Under the pieces are notes generated by a model. That model searched no databases. It saw only the letters and a program-made list of their open reading frames with translations, and was not told the origin of the DNA. Position numbers and translations under genes: made by a program. A DNA stretch of 64,000 nt from Cladopsammia gracilis (taxonomy: Eukaryota > Cnidaria > Anthozoa > Scleractinia > Dendrophylliidae), in the NCBI GenBank assembly GCA_022457155.1, contig JAJGOT010000452.1:362501-426500 (forward strand), read 5' to 3'. Below are positions 39,100-50,216 of this stretch, in pieces; the stretch's first letter is position 1, and each line of letters begins with the position of its first letter.

Positions 39100-39580
39100 A
39101 AAGTAGAAGACTTTAAGTAACAATGCGTGTAAGTAGTAGGCAATGCTCTATTGTTCCGCGGCATTTCGCTTTCCCCACATAAGATTGTTTTTTTTTACTG
39201 AGAATGCATCAACCTATGGACAACATGATTTTTAAATAAAATATACTGGAACTTTACTTTAATGTGATGTTTCTTTTGTGCTACAAGATTTCATCCAATC
39301 GTAAAACTCCAAAACAATGGCCAAGAAAGGCTTCTAATTTTACATGTTAATTTCCAACATGAAATTTTGGTTGCATTAAAACTCAGAATAGTTTTCACTA
39401 CAAGCGAATCAATTAGTAAACTAGAGAGAAATAAATGCACTGCCTGGTTAAGTTATGGTAGATTCTCACGTTTTAGTCAATGAGGTGGACGGTTTCAACA
39501 ATATCACAATTATATAACACCTTTCTGCATTCCCTGCCGTTAGGTTGCCTACTTCTTACTAGGACCATTACTTAAAACTC
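39100..39580. repeat. Duplicated segment A, copy 1
   Basis: Contains AACAATGCGTGTAAG, TTGTTCCGCGGCATTTCGCT, ACAAGATTTCATCCAATCGT and TTAGGTTGCCTA(C/G)TTCTTAC. It matches 43436-43915 almost throughout, in the same orientation. Confidence 0.85.
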
Positions 39581-39709
39581 ACATGAACAATTTTTACAAT
39601 AACATGCAGCTTTTAGAAAAGATAGTTTTCAATTACCGAATTGTCGCAATTCGTTAAAGGTATTGTTTGTAACCATTTACCAAGTTTATGCACACCTGGA
39701 GTTTTCTTT

Positions 39710-40171
39710 TTAACTTTTCACTGAAATGTTTAGAGCTGCAAAAGAAGGGGTTGTAATGTATTCAAATTTGATAAGAATCGGTTCTAATGTATTCAAATTT
39801 GATAACCAATAATCCAACTTCATGTCATGAATTATCAAGTTTTTTACACATGTTGATGCGATATGCTTGTATCTGTTTCGTTGAATTTCAAACCTAGTAT
39901 CTGTTGCTAACAATATAATATTTATCTTCGGTATTATCTCGCGTTCATTTCCACTAAGAAGATACTTTAAAACATGGCCAAGTACAGTTTTACTGGTACA
40001 CTGAATAAAGAACTTGTTGATAGTGGTTTTGTTTTCGTTTATTAAGGCTACACCTAATAAACGATCCCAGTCACAAATAACCGTGGGAAAAGCACCTAAT
40101 ACATATAATTGTAGTGAAATATCCAAATGTTGCCTTAAATAACATGAAAGATTTGGGTTAACATATTAATG
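39710..40171 (-). CDS. Unrecognised exon-like ORF
   Basis: The frame is open for over 150 codons from about 40171 to the TAA at 39710-39712, with no early Met, and a TTATTTAAG acceptor-like site at about 40133. Readable stretches include NPNLSCYLRQHLDISLQLY, FPTVICDWDRLLGVAL, KTVLGHVLKYLLSGNERE and CVKNLIIHDMKLDYWL. Composition looks coding rather than random. The start of the same sequence is repeated, frameshifted, at about 42560-42620. I cannot assign a family; it could be the last exon of a gene or part of a repeat. Confidence 0.35.
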
Positions 40172-40399
40172 AAGGAACACTTTGTTTTAAAAATTTATGT
40201 GGTGAAATTAAACCATTACCTTTGAAAAATAGAATATTTGTATTAAATTGCTCTTCTTAAATTCTGTATCAGAAGGTCAGCCGAGATTGTTTCCATTATT
40301 TAAATATTATTATCATTATTTATTGTAAAAAATATTATAAATAAATATTCTAAATATAAAAACATCTGTCAAGGTAAAAATATAATAATATACACAAAA

Positions 40400-40570
40400 C
40401 TATGAACCAGGTTCAAGTGACAGGGCATTTTTTTCCTAATTCGGAAAAGAAAATCATAGATAGCGAAATAGACAGAATAACTGCACAACTCGAAGACTGT
40501 TCCTTTAGGTATTGTCGACACTCTAGAATTTGTATATGAACAGATTCGAGAACTAACGAGTGACTTCAAA
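40400..40570. repeat. Duplicated segment B, copy 1
   Basis: TTTTTTTCCTAATT(C/T)GGAAA and AACT(C/T)GAAGA match 42880-43040. On the minus strand both copies can read SSSC(A/T).I and F.S(E/K)LGKKC, hinting at former coding sequence; copy 2 has a stop. Confidence 0.6.
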
Positions 40571-40639
40571 TGGAAATTTCAGAACGTTCTAAGTCTTAGC
40601 CAACGTTTTACTATCGCCGTTCCAACACCTTTTGAACAA

Positions 40640-40910
40640 AATGCATTGGCTGGCTACCGGGAGAGGAGTGGGGGGATTGGGAACGTACGCAAATTCCAAC
40701 ATCCGACACAGATAGTTTCTTTTGGTGTAAGGAGATCAGCTATCGGGATGGGAATATCCGGTTGGCTTTCATCTCGAGCTCCATCCGTCATACAGCCAGT
40801 TGCGTGGTCTGCATCTCTCACTTCACCGGCATTTGTGAATTTCCTTTCTTCCGTTTCTGCTGTTGTTTGCAGGGTGGGGTTGCTAACCCCACACCCAACC
40901 TCCATCCTGG
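40640..40910 (-). mobile_element. LINE ORF2 N-terminal fragment (tentative)
   Basis: Minus-strand frame ends ...DLLTPKETICVGCWNLRTF, resembling the start of a LINE endonuclease (GxWNVRTL). The frame stops soon after; the catalytic parts are absent. Confidence 0.4.
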
Positions 40911-40999
40911 AAGACCAGGGTGTTGTTTCGTCTGATGACCCTCTGATCCCTTTGTAATACTTAGATTTAATTGCTACCCGTTTCAGTTCCTCGCTGTTC

Positions 41000-42200
41000 T
41001 TATCCTAAAAAATCACTACGCTTCACTATTTTGTCTCTTTGGTCGATATTTATTTGCTTTCATCTCGTTTGGCGACTTTCCTTTCTAGTTTAAGATTATC
41101 AAGTAAGCTCCCGGCCATTATCATAAAAACAAGATATATCATCCGGAAGACTGTCGCTTTAATATTTCCAGGGGAAGCTACAACTGTGTTTTAACTTATC
41201 CATAAGTCGTGGCGGCATTTCTGTATTCTTGACCATATGCAAGTAATTTAAAAGCGATAAACGGAAACGTTTTAAAGTGAGTTCGAGCTATTTAAAGAAT
41301 TTGCATAAAAAAAGGAATGTTACTTTGTATACAAAAGCTCATAGTTTGGTATTGCGACATGAAGTTTTTTTCTGGGTCCTGGGGACTTGGTCTAGAAGAA
41401 CATTCCCTACCTCAGACGTGGGGGAGGGGTTGGGGGAGGGTGGGGGTTGGCGGGGCGTGAGCATAAATAACTCGGATGAAAGCCCTTCAACATGGACAAA
41501 GGCATGCATATAGCTGCCGAACAGAAACAGACGCATTAAAAGTTCTGGAGAGAAACACCTCGAACTCGAAATAACTCGTGCAAAACACTGCTGGGAAAAA
41601 CTTGAACATATTTTCGTATCATTTCCAACATTATTGATATCGTCCCTCCCTTCAATTTTTTTTAGTCGCCGTTTGAAAGTTTTAAATCTCTAATTGACAC
41701 TCAAACGTCGCGAAAAAGACACAATATAGACAGTCGCGATCTATTTGAATTTGAACTGAATTTGGCAAAACAACAGTAAACTATGCACTTGAAGGTGATG
41801 GCGGTAAAATATTCATCTAGAGTAAGTTTGTCATTTGTTGGTCCGAAAAAAACTAATGATTGCTGAGGTTGGCTTATGGTCTCCAGTCTGATATTCGTAT
41901 ATATCCCAAATCTATATAGCTTATCATCTAAAACTAGTTTGGTTGTTAAAATGATTTTATCGAGGAATGTTAATATTACAATGAATTTGAATTGGGATTA
42001 CCTTTCAGGGTTTTGGTTGTAATCAGACATCTAACCAATGATAAAACAAAATATATCTGGTTACAGAATTATAGGTCAAGGTACAAATGTATACACACTA
42101 TAAGAACATTACTAAGTTCACCCCATCACCAAAGGGATTTTGTTTTTCAACAATAGAGAATGTAAATAATTAAAAAGAAAATGCCACCAGAGTTATTGGA
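41000..42200. other. No gene recognised
   Basis: Short ORFs only; a G-rich tract at 41420-41455 creates opposing spurious ORFs. Confidence 0.35.
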
Positions 42201-42559
42201 TAGTCACTGTGGGCATTTACTATAAATTTATGGCACCAGGGCTATTTTTTCCACTTGCCACCACTGAAGTAATGAAGTTTGAACGATATCGAATTAACTT
42301 ATTTCCTTTGTATGAACAATACCCAGTTGTCACGAAATGTTTTAGAGTCCATTTAGCAGATATGTTGACGCACTTGGGTGTCACTGTTTCTCTCCATGTA
42401 AAAACCATAATCTTTCCGTACCAGATAAATGTAATCTTCATCACGTTAATTTCAATTAAACATTTTTCTTAATTAATATTTGGTTTGAAACTACTATATG
42501 TTTTGATAGCGATTTTGGTTTTGTTTATAAGATTTAAAGCTGTACTTAACTATTATATA

Positions 42560-43040
42560 TTTTGCGGTTCCAGCCACAAATAACCGTGAGAAAAGAATCT
42601 AATACGTATAATTCTATAGCTACAATGTAAATGTCACAGTTAATGATACCGAAAATACGACTTTAGCATTATAAGATAGAATTTAACATTTTAATAAATT
42701 GAGTAGGCACATGGCTTGGAAAATTAAATAGCATAAATATTGCTTTTTTTACACTTTTTTTTTTACATTTTTGTAAGGTCATTTGAGATTGTTTTCATGC
42801 TTTCAATTATTATTCAATATTGTTTCCGATAAAATTGCGTCAAGTTGAAACAACCAATATACAGAATTATTAATCACGAGCAGGTGAGAAGACATTTTTT
42901 TCCTAATTTGGAAATAAATTCGTTTTATAACGAAATACACGAAATAATTGTACAACTTGAAGAAACTTCTTTATTTTTTATGATTCTTAGAAATCCCTGT
43001 TGCCTACACTTCAATCTTAGTTTATAGACAAGATTAGAGA
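42560..43040. repeat. Duplicated segment B, copy 2, with part of the 39710 ORF
   Basis: 42570-42620 matches 40040-40110 (CACAAATAACCGTG(G/A)GAAAAG) and 42880-43040 matches 40400-40570. The order of blocks relative to segment A differs between the two loci. Confidence 0.65.
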
Positions 43041-43435
43041 CCTGCCAAATTCAGACAGGCGTATTTGCTTAAATTTTTACACCAACATTTTACATAGCTT
43101 AGGATATAAGTTTTGGTCCCTCGTTGCCATCACAAAACGTTCTCGATCAGACCTTGGACCCTCTAATAGAACATGAACAGGGACCAATCACATTACGCGC
43201 ATTATCTTCGCGATTGTAAAATATTTACTTATTTTTTCTTAGTGTCTGAAGATAAAAAATGCACGTATAAAATAAACTAATGTGTATGTGAAAATACATT
43301 TATATGAACTAAGTTAATTCTGTTAATACAGCTGAAGGAACTGAAGGAGTTGAAATAAGAACCTGAAAACAAATTTCCAGGCCTCGATGAGATTCCAACT
43401 TCTGACCGTTGCGATTCCAGTGCATACTGTACATT

Positions 43436-43915
43436 TTTAAGCAACAATGCGTGTAAGAATTGAACTAGGCAATGCTCCATTGTTCCGCGGCATTTCGCTC
43501 TCCCCACATAAAAATGTTTAGGTGTTTCTTACAGAGAATACATCAACCTATGGCAACATGTTTTTTTTTTAAATAAAATGTACTGGAACTTTATTTTAGA
43601 GTGATGTTTCTTTTGTGCCACAAGATTTCATCCAATCGTGAACCTCCAAAACAATGGCTAAGAAAGGCTTCCAATTTTACATGTTTCCCACATAGAATTT
43701 TGGTTGCATTAAAACTCGAAATAGTTTTCCCTAAAAGGAAATCAATTAGTAAACTAGGGAGAAATAAATGCACTATCTGGTTAAGTTATGGTAGATTTTC
43801 ACGTTTTAGCCAATGAAGTAGACGGTTTCAACAATAACACAAATAGAATTAACACCTGACCTTTCTGCATTCCTTGCCGTTAGGTTGCCTAGTTCTTACT
43901 AGGACCATTACTTAA
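43436..43915. repeat. Duplicated segment A, copy 2
   Basis: Matches 39100-39580. A fragment of the tRNA-like SINE (AGGCCTCGATGAGATTCCAA) lies just to its left at about 43326-43435 and is missing from copy 1. Confidence 0.85.
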
Positions 43916-44008
43916 ACACAGTTAAAATGAATTTATTTTCATATCCACTTTATCATATTTATCATTTCACGGGTATAATAGAACTCACAATTCACCAAGC
44001 TCCCATCT

Positions 44009-44050
44009 GGGCTTGTAGCTTAGTGATAGAGCGCTTGCACCGGATCTAAT
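44009..44050 (+). mobile_element. tRNA-like 5' half (SINE head fragment)
   Basis: GGGCTTGTAGCTTAGTGATA plus GAGCGCTTGCACC has the acceptor, D-arm and box A layout of the tRNA-like sequence at 44773-44844 but breaks off afterwards. Confidence 0.5.
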
Positions 44051-44772
44051 AACAACTTACAGGTGTATTTAGTTGCTGTATAAATCTAACTGTCAGTTAT
44101 TTCATATCCCTCTTCTGTCTATGTTTTACAAATAGGTCAGTTAGAGATATGCATGTGTCAGTTCCAATGAACTATACAATGAAACGGCAAATATGCAATC
44201 TGATAAGAAACATAGGGAATACAATATGATTTTGCAGTTGCACCCACGTTCACTGGAATAGATATAACGGCGGGTGCTTTGCTACTTTAACTTAGCTACT
44301 CATTCAAGAACGAGAGGCAAAACCATATTTCCGAGATAAGGTATAAATCCGATCCATCAAAGCTACTTAATTATTTACGCTAGAAGCGGAAGTAAACAAT
44401 TACTGAGCATCGTCTCAAATGTACATGTACAGTAGAACAATAGAAAGAGCAAATATAGAAAATAGACTAACACATGAAGTCAGTGACAACGCTTATCTCC
44501 GATATAAGAATCTTCGAAAAATAATCCTTAATTTTCACTCAATTCGTCGAAATACGTTTGCATGATTTTTTCACAATACTGTATACCTTTATGATACGAA
44601 AATCAAAGAAAGTAATCAAACAGTGGAACATCATTTGTGCAAGTATCTAATGAATATGAATATAGTATCATTATTGATATGATATTCAAATTAAAAAGAA
44701 TGCGTTCATCACAGTTGTAAAACAATAGTTACTCGAAGGAGTTGCAATGAAAGCCTGAATTCCTTTTTTTCA

Positions 44773-44844
44773 GGCCTCGACGGGATTCAAACCCACGACC
44801 TTTGCTATTCTGGTGCAAACGCTCTACCACTGAGCTACAAGGCC
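44773..44844 (-). mobile_element. tRNA-derived SINE head
   Basis: 72 nt on the minus strand: 7-bp acceptor stem GGCCTTG/CGAGGCC, D stem GCTC/GAGC, anticodon stem TTTGC/GCAAA, T stem with loop TTTGAAT. The anticodon loop is 9 nt (ACCAGAATA) without a U33, so it is not a normal tRNA. It is followed by a tail (GGAATTCAGGC) and has relatives at 43370 and 44009. A SINE is the best reading. Confidence 0.6.
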
Positions 44845-45008
44845 AGATGCACATTACATCAGATACACATTATAATATGATATTCAATAAAGTTCCCTTC
44901 ATTTAATGATGCAAGGCTTTTTTTAGATGATTTTTTATATAATGTTTGTAAAGTATAATGACAACGGAAGTGTTGAGAATAACTTCAGAATAACTTTGAT
45001 TAGTGGCT

Positions 45009-45059
45009 AGTCTGACTTATACGTTTCGTCCCTAGCTGCCAAGGGACTCTTCAGAGACC
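45009..45059 (-). ncRNA. Hammerhead ribozyme-like fold, best copy
   Basis: Minus strand: stem I GGTCT (pairs with AGACT), core CTGAAGA, stem II GTCCC/GGGAC directly attached with a 10-nt loop, GAAA, short stem III, cleavage triplet GTC, then AGACT. All conserved hammerhead core bases are present. Self-cleavage is inference. Confidence 0.6.
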
Positions 45060-45236
45060 TCTCTTGCTTCGCAAACTCGTTGAGCATCACGCTCAAAGTC
45101 CCGTTCGCAGCCAGAAGGATGGCAGCAATCTCGCCTTATATCGTATAAGGATTCCCGACCGCACGAAATCGTGAAGTAAATCATAATGACAGTGGAAGAG
45201 TTGAGAATAACTTCAGAATAACCTAGATTAGTGGCT

Positions 45237-45283
45237 AGCCTGACGTATACGTTTCGTTCATGCCAAGGGACTCTTCAGAGACC
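45237..45283 (-). ncRNA. Hammerhead-like fold, second copy with damaged stem II
   Basis: Same stem I and core, but the 3' side of stem II lacks the GGGAC found in the first copy. Stem III is longer here (palindrome ACGTATACGT). Confidence 0.4.
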
Positions 45284-45298
45284 TCTCTTGCTTCGCAA

Positions 45299-45396
45299 AC
45301 TCGTTGAGCATCACGCTCGTTGAGCATCACGCTCGTTGAGCATCACGCTCGTTGAGCATCACGCTCGTTGAGCTTCACGCTCGTTGGGCATCACGT
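45299..45396 (+). repeat. 16-bp tandem repeat CGTTGAGCATCACGCT, about 6 copies
   Basis: Contiguous units with single-base changes (AGCTTC, GGGCATC). The unit occurs once at the matching place in the other terminal copy (about 45079), so it expanded locally. Confidence 0.85.
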
Positions 45397-46074
45397 TCAA
45401 AGTCTCGTTCGGAACGAGAATGAAGAGAAGAGTCCTTTGGCAAAAACGTCTTTGTACAAATTTTTCATTTCTTTGTTACAGATGTGCATGTACTTTGTAT
45501 CATTGTTAACTTAAAATTATACTGAATTACAGTATAGGATGAAATGTGTAAGGGGATATGGAGTATTTAGTTACCTTTTTGTGTAGGGTAAGACCTAGAT
45601 AAAATAAGTTTGCTAGAAAAGATGACACTTGATTTATAAAAGGTTCCTCTCATTTATCGAACGTCGTTATCCAACACCAAGCAGGTGTTTCAGCGTTTTA
45701 AAAGATCGAGGTAACGTATAAACTATGTAGTTAAGCACATTGTCATCCGAGAATGCACGTTCACTGTAAGTTTGTCAAGTGACAAAGAAACGAAGGAACC
45801 GCATTGGAGTATAAGGCCGCTAGTCTTAAAATATAATATTGTTTGCGTGTTGTCTATTCATATAGTTTAATATTGCTGGTACAGTTTTTAAGGGCTTTGC
45901 AAGCTGTCTCGTTTTTGTTTTTGCCAAGTTTGGCAAAACGCTAAAACAAGAGCAAACGCAATGGATGGATTAACTCAGATATATTATCGATATTTTATTT
46001 TGTTTATTGTTGGACTGAATCTCCAAAGTGCTCGTTGGCTTTATTGGTAGTTGTATATTGTTCGATGTTTGTTT

Positions 46075-46790
46075 CCAGCTGGCACGGACATTAACAATTG
46101 TTTGTGGCTGGAATGTAAATGTGCAAAAACAAGAAAGCCTGACTGTAAGACGGTCCATGACGACCAGAAGAAGGCAATTCTACAAGTAATATATACGAAA
46201 GTATGCCTATGACGTTCCGAAACGAAAAGGTCCGGATAACTCCTTTTAAGAACGCTGTATTCATCAAAACTATAAAATGACTGTAGAAATTCAAATGTGT
46301 CTTGATCTTCAACTACTCCAAGCCAAAATTACGCGAGTACACCGTAAATTCAAAAGTTCTGTTTAAGCTCCAAAGTGCTGAATCAACTCTGAGTCCTTAA
46401 AGCTAATTCAGCCCTTCATGGGGCCATTTTGGACATTGGTGGGCCTGATTCGGCCCACATTGTTGCACTGTTTTGGTGCTATTGGGCCAAAACAGCTCCA
46501 TGTTAGGTCCAGAACAGCTCCCTGTTAGGTCCAAATAGCTCCATTTTAGAAGGGCTAAATTAGCCCCCAAAATAGTACCGTATTTTACTCACCAAAACAG
46601 CCCCAATTTTGGGGCTAAAACAGAACTTTTGAATTTACAGTGTACTAATCGAACCACACGTTAACCAGTTTTTTCTAGCACAGTCGTACTCTCGTATTAC
46701 TTTTTCCCCTTTTGACTTATGTTGTCATTTTTCATGATTCAATTTGGGATCCCTTATTCGGTAAAATAATGTTCAACAAATAAAAATCAC
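46075..46790 (+). pseudogene. Decayed paralogue of the 48066 small-protein exon
   Basis: After TTTCCAG the frame reads GTDINNCLWLECKCAKTRKP and DCK, aligning with GTAIINECFLEYKCAKNRPE and CK at 48074, then loses the frame. Similarity resumes out of frame (ERC, then NYKM) and continues to TTCAACAAATAAA near 46780. A MITE (46338-46645) has inserted in its 3' part. Confidence 0.5.
46338..46645. mobile_element. MITE with TACAC(C/T)GTAAATTCAAAAG ends
   Basis: TACACCGTAAATTCAAAAGT and its near complement bound 308 bp. The interior has GGGCTAAA/TTAGCCC and CAAAACAGC sub-repeats. Confidence 0.8.
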
Positions 46791-47760
46791 TTTTTCCGGG
46801 TCTCCTATCTAGCTTGGTTCTTGATTTGAGCTTCTGTATTCGTCTAAATATAGACGGCACTTAACCTATGCTGCAATAGCAAAAATATTTCTATATAGGC
46901 GTAAAGTGATGCTTTAAACCACCGTCATATTTTAACTGTTGCCGTAAATTTAGTAAGGCCCGGCAGGACGTCGGCTATTTTAATTTTCTCTTTTCTTCAT
47001 AGAATAAACGTGATCAGAAACGCCAGAGCTTGAAAGAATATTCGTTGGGATCTTTCCGTGCAGTTATGCGCTGGCAGTGAATATCGGGCATGTCCAATAA
47101 ATTCACCGGACGAAGAGAGGTTCATTAAATATATTAAATTGAAGGTCTCTGGCTTTTTAATCCCAAGGTTCCTGTCATCTGAGAACGCACGCTTTAATTT
47201 GTTAGAGATGACACTTGTGAGCACTTATCTGCTGATCCATTGACGCCGCTAGGCTTAAGGACGTTCGTTTGGAACTTCTGACACAGTCAGATTGTGACTC
47301 ATCTTGTCAGAAATGTAAAACAGCACTTCGTTTTGGAGATAAGATGCTTGGAACAATACCCATATTTAAAAAAAAAAAAAAAATGGGTAGTCGTAACTGG
47401 ACATGAACTCATTGGCTGTTACATACAGTTCGAAAATACTGGAGACAAACTTTCTGAGTCAAATTGTATACAAGTGGGTCTAATGAGTAAATGATTACAT
47501 CTAGTGTCATTTATCCTTTCAAGTGCACTCAGCGTTTAAGGAGGACATTTGCAAACCCTGTACAGCTACTATTTGAGCTGAATTCGTTGGCGCTTTTTTC
47601 AAAACATGCATAAGATATGTAAAGAAACCAATCTACAAAACAAAAACTAGGGATCACTGAACATCCAAGCGAATTAGCACAACGGCTACTAGCCATTCAT
47701 GGATATAGATTATTTTTTATTTTCCTTTTCGCGCGAATTTGCAAATTGAGTGCGCAGTAA

Positions 47761-47904
47761 AGGCTGATTTTCACTAGCAACATAAGCATAAGCATAAGTT
47801 ATTTCCAGTGATAACGGGCCCGACATAAGCACAAGCTTATGTCAATGTTCGTTTTCACTTGACGCAAACCGGCTTCGGCTTATGTCTGTAGTGAAAACCT
47901 GGCT
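47761..47904. mobile_element. MITE with AAGCC(T/A)GGTTTTCACT-like ends
   Basis: AGGCTGATTTTCACTAGC and AGTGAAAACCTGGCTTAA ends, interior rich in CATAAGCATAAGC. A relative lies at 50971-51210. Confidence 0.7.
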
Positions 47905-48065
47905 TAAAGATCCAGATGTTAATCGTTATTCCATTTTGTTTATCGTTCGACTGGATCTCATGGCCTTTGTAGGCTTTATAAATATTTGTCTATTCTTCGT
48001 CTTCCTTTTTCTTTTTCACCAGCAATACTGCTAAGCATGGAACTTGGTAAAATAAATTGTACTAG

Positions 48066-48298
48066 ACGGGACTGGCACGGCCATTATTAATGAGTGTTTT
48101 CTAGAATATAAATGTGCCAAAAACAGGCCTGAGTGCAAGTTCCACTTAATGACCCAAGAAGGCAAATTTCACAGGACTAAATTCCACTTAACCATGTCTG
48201 ATCATGATGATTTGAAAATAATGTACGATTCCTCACAAGAACGCTGCCATTTTGAGTTCGTTCAGAACTATAAAATGGCTATAGGAAATGCTTCTTGA
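48066..48298 (+). CDS. Last exon of a small cysteine-containing protein, unrecognised
   Basis: An acceptor-like TTGTACTAG precedes a frame open for about 76 codons to TGA at 48296-48298: GTAIINECFLEYKCAKNRPE, later CK, ERCHFEFVQNYKM. It contains four cysteines. A phase-1 acceptor would suit a signal-peptide exon upstream, which I could not find. The 3' flank has AATAAA near 48474, at a place conserved in the paralogue at 46.1 kb. Conservation of frame here and decay of the other copy argue this is, or was recently, a gene. No family is recognised. Confidence 0.4.
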
Positions 48299-49004
48299 AA
48301 CCATATAACTGCACGTGTACAATTTAAAACTACTAGAACCAAATGTTATATTTCGCTAGTTATTTTTAGTTCAGTCATATTGTCGAATTTATTTTTTCAA
48401 TTCTAATATTGCCATTATTCATTTAGACTTCCATATGGGATACCTTATTCCATGAAATATTGTTCAACAAAATAAAAGAATTATTTCAAGTTCTTTTTCT
48501 ATCTGGGCAGTACACGTGCTATGTTAAGGTATAGCGTTACATGTATATACTCGTCCTTTGCAAGCAAAAATGGACACTGTTTCGGCCAAAATAACGAAAT
48601 TGTGTTTACTTAATTTCCATGTTATATCGCCAAATGCCACCAGATAAACAGCTAAATTGGATAAAAAGATTCTGTAGAGCTAAACAGAAGCAGTGGTTTG
48701 GAAAAAAGTGCAGGATTGCAAGGATGGAAGTGGATTACGTGACAGGAAGTCAAGAAATATATTTTGATATTTTGTCTCTTGAGTTAATATTTGCGTTCAT
48801 CACTTTTGGCGAGTTTTTCTTCCTGTTTTAAGATAATAAAGCAAGGTTAAAGCAACCTGACCATAGTCATGGAAACAGGATATTTCACCCGGGACGGTCT
48901 GTCCCTTCTAAGCCACCGCGGTCATATTTTAACTCTTGCCGTACAATTTAATAACCTCGTAAAGACGAAGGCTGTTTGACCTGTTTTAATGTTCTCTTTT
49001 CATT

Positions 49005-49125
49005 ATAAAATAGAACTTTCAAGAGCGAGCAAAAGCGTGTTGGGATTAACATATTTTCCGTGCCGTTTTCCGTTTTCTCTTTTCACTATAAAATAGAACT
49101 TTCAAGAGCGAGCAAAAGCGTTGGG
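49005..49125 (+). promoter_or_regulatory. Two tandem TATA-containing promoter-like repeats
   Basis: TATAAAATAGAACTTTCAAG followed by AGCGAGCAAAAGCG and ATATTTTCCGTGCCGTTTTC occurs twice about 75 bp apart. It may be the promoter of a third unit of the small-protein cluster. Confidence 0.4.
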
Positions 49126-49356
49126 ATTAATATATTTTCCGTGCCGTTTTCCGCTAGTAGTTAATATCAGTCATGTTTAATAAATTTACCGAAACTAAAA
49201 GTGGTTCATTAAATATATTAAACTGAAGGTCACTTTGGCTTCATAGCCCCAAGGTTCTTCAAGATGCAGTTGTTAATTGCTGTTTATAAGTTCACATTAA
49301 TCGTTTGTTAGATTCTGTAATCTCTCTTCTAACGCTTTTTTTTTAACTCTCTCAGG

Positions 49357-49509
49357 ATGCAAACTTGCTTCTCTGTTGTGATTCTGTTGCTGACCATCTC
49401 TACAGAAACTATCACGTTTAAAATAAGAAAAACTTGCAATGCTCATTTTGATAGAGAAATAATAATAAAGATAAAAACTCTACAGGAAAAAAATTCTCAG
49501 CAGCTTTAA
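49357..49509 (+). CDS. Small ORF with signal-peptide-like start
   Basis: CTCTCTCAG then ATG opens a 50-codon ORF beginning MQTCFSVVILLLTISTETI, a good secretion signal, followed by a Lys/Ile-rich tail with one cysteine. It lies about 260 bp after the tandem TATA repeats. No donor in the expected phase is evident, and no matching exon is seen in the neighbouring units. Confidence 0.25.
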   Translation: MQTCFSVVILLLTISTETITFKIRKTCNAHFDREIIIKIKTLQEKNSQQL

Positions 49510-49808
49510 CTATATGATAACACATTTGGGCTTTATCGCCAGCTCAACAATATAGAACCACTAAACGTGAACGTACATGCAGTTTGGTTTCGGAAGTGAA
49601 TTAAAATAACTTTAGCCTTGCGCATTTTCCATAACCAAAAAAGGGGGTGAATATACATTTATTTCCGTGGGATGTTGAAATTACCAAAATGTTGAATTGC
49701 CAAATTATCTGGAGAGAAACTTGAAAAAGTAATAAAAATAACAGTTCCTTTAAAAACATTTGTCAACACGCAACACTTCACAGGTTGATATAAGACTTTC
49801 TTGTCTAA

Positions 49809-50128
49809 AGGCCCGTTTACACAGGCGATTTTTTGTACAAATTTTGCCGCACTTTTCGTTGCAATTTTTGTCGTGCGCAAGTTCCATCTTCAAATCGCGC
49901 GTGTACACTAGCGGCGATTTCGGTGCGATTTCGGCGTAATTTGTCGCATGAAGTCGCAGAGGTTTCCAACCCTGATGCAACTTGGCGCCAGGCGGCGATT
50001 TTTGGAAAATCACAGCAAATATCTTACCCGAATCGCACAGAAATCGCCGCTAGTTTACACTTGAGACAAAACTTACATTGGAGAGCGAGACAAAAATCGC
50101 ATCAAAAATCGCATGTGTTAACGGGCCT
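49809..50128. mobile_element. Harbinger-like MITE with AGGCCCGTTTACAC ends
   Basis: AGGCCCGTTTACAC and GTGTTAACGGGCCT bound 320 bp and are flanked by TAA on both sides (49806-49808, 50129-50131). Similar plan to the 26314-26732 element but a different family. Confidence 0.8.
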
Positions 50129-50216
50129 TAATACAAAAGCGCCCGTTATTTGTGTGGTCGAGCTCGAACAAAAATAAAATCAATTACCACAATTTAACTT
50201 AATTTATGGCGCGCTT

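Larger units (their letters stand above)
44951..45440 (-). mobile_element. Tandem PLE-like ends with hammerhead motifs
   Basis: Two direct copies of about 140 bp (44951-45095 and 45177-45315), period about 226 bp, share GTTGAGAATAACTTCAGAAT, AGTGGCTAG(T/C)CTGAC and GGGACTCTTCAGAGACCTCT. Tandem terminal repeats holding hammerheads are typical of PLEs; no protein remains. Confidence 0.55.
46930..49310 (+). repeat. Tandem duplication, period about 2 kb
   Basis: 46930-47250 and 48920-49310 share TTAACT(G/C)TTGCCGTA, ATAAATT(C/T)ACCG and GGTTCATTAAATATATTAAA. Part also aligns with 45745-45820. With the 46.1 and 48.1 kb exons this makes at least two, perhaps three, tandem gene units. Confidence 0.65.

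Noticed and set aside
44773..44844. Functional tRNA gene
   Set aside because: The anticodon loop is 9 nt and lacks U33, and similar broken copies lie nearby with SINE-like tails.
45299..45396. CRISPR-like array
   Set aside because: The 16-bp units are contiguous with no spacers, in a eukaryotic sequence.
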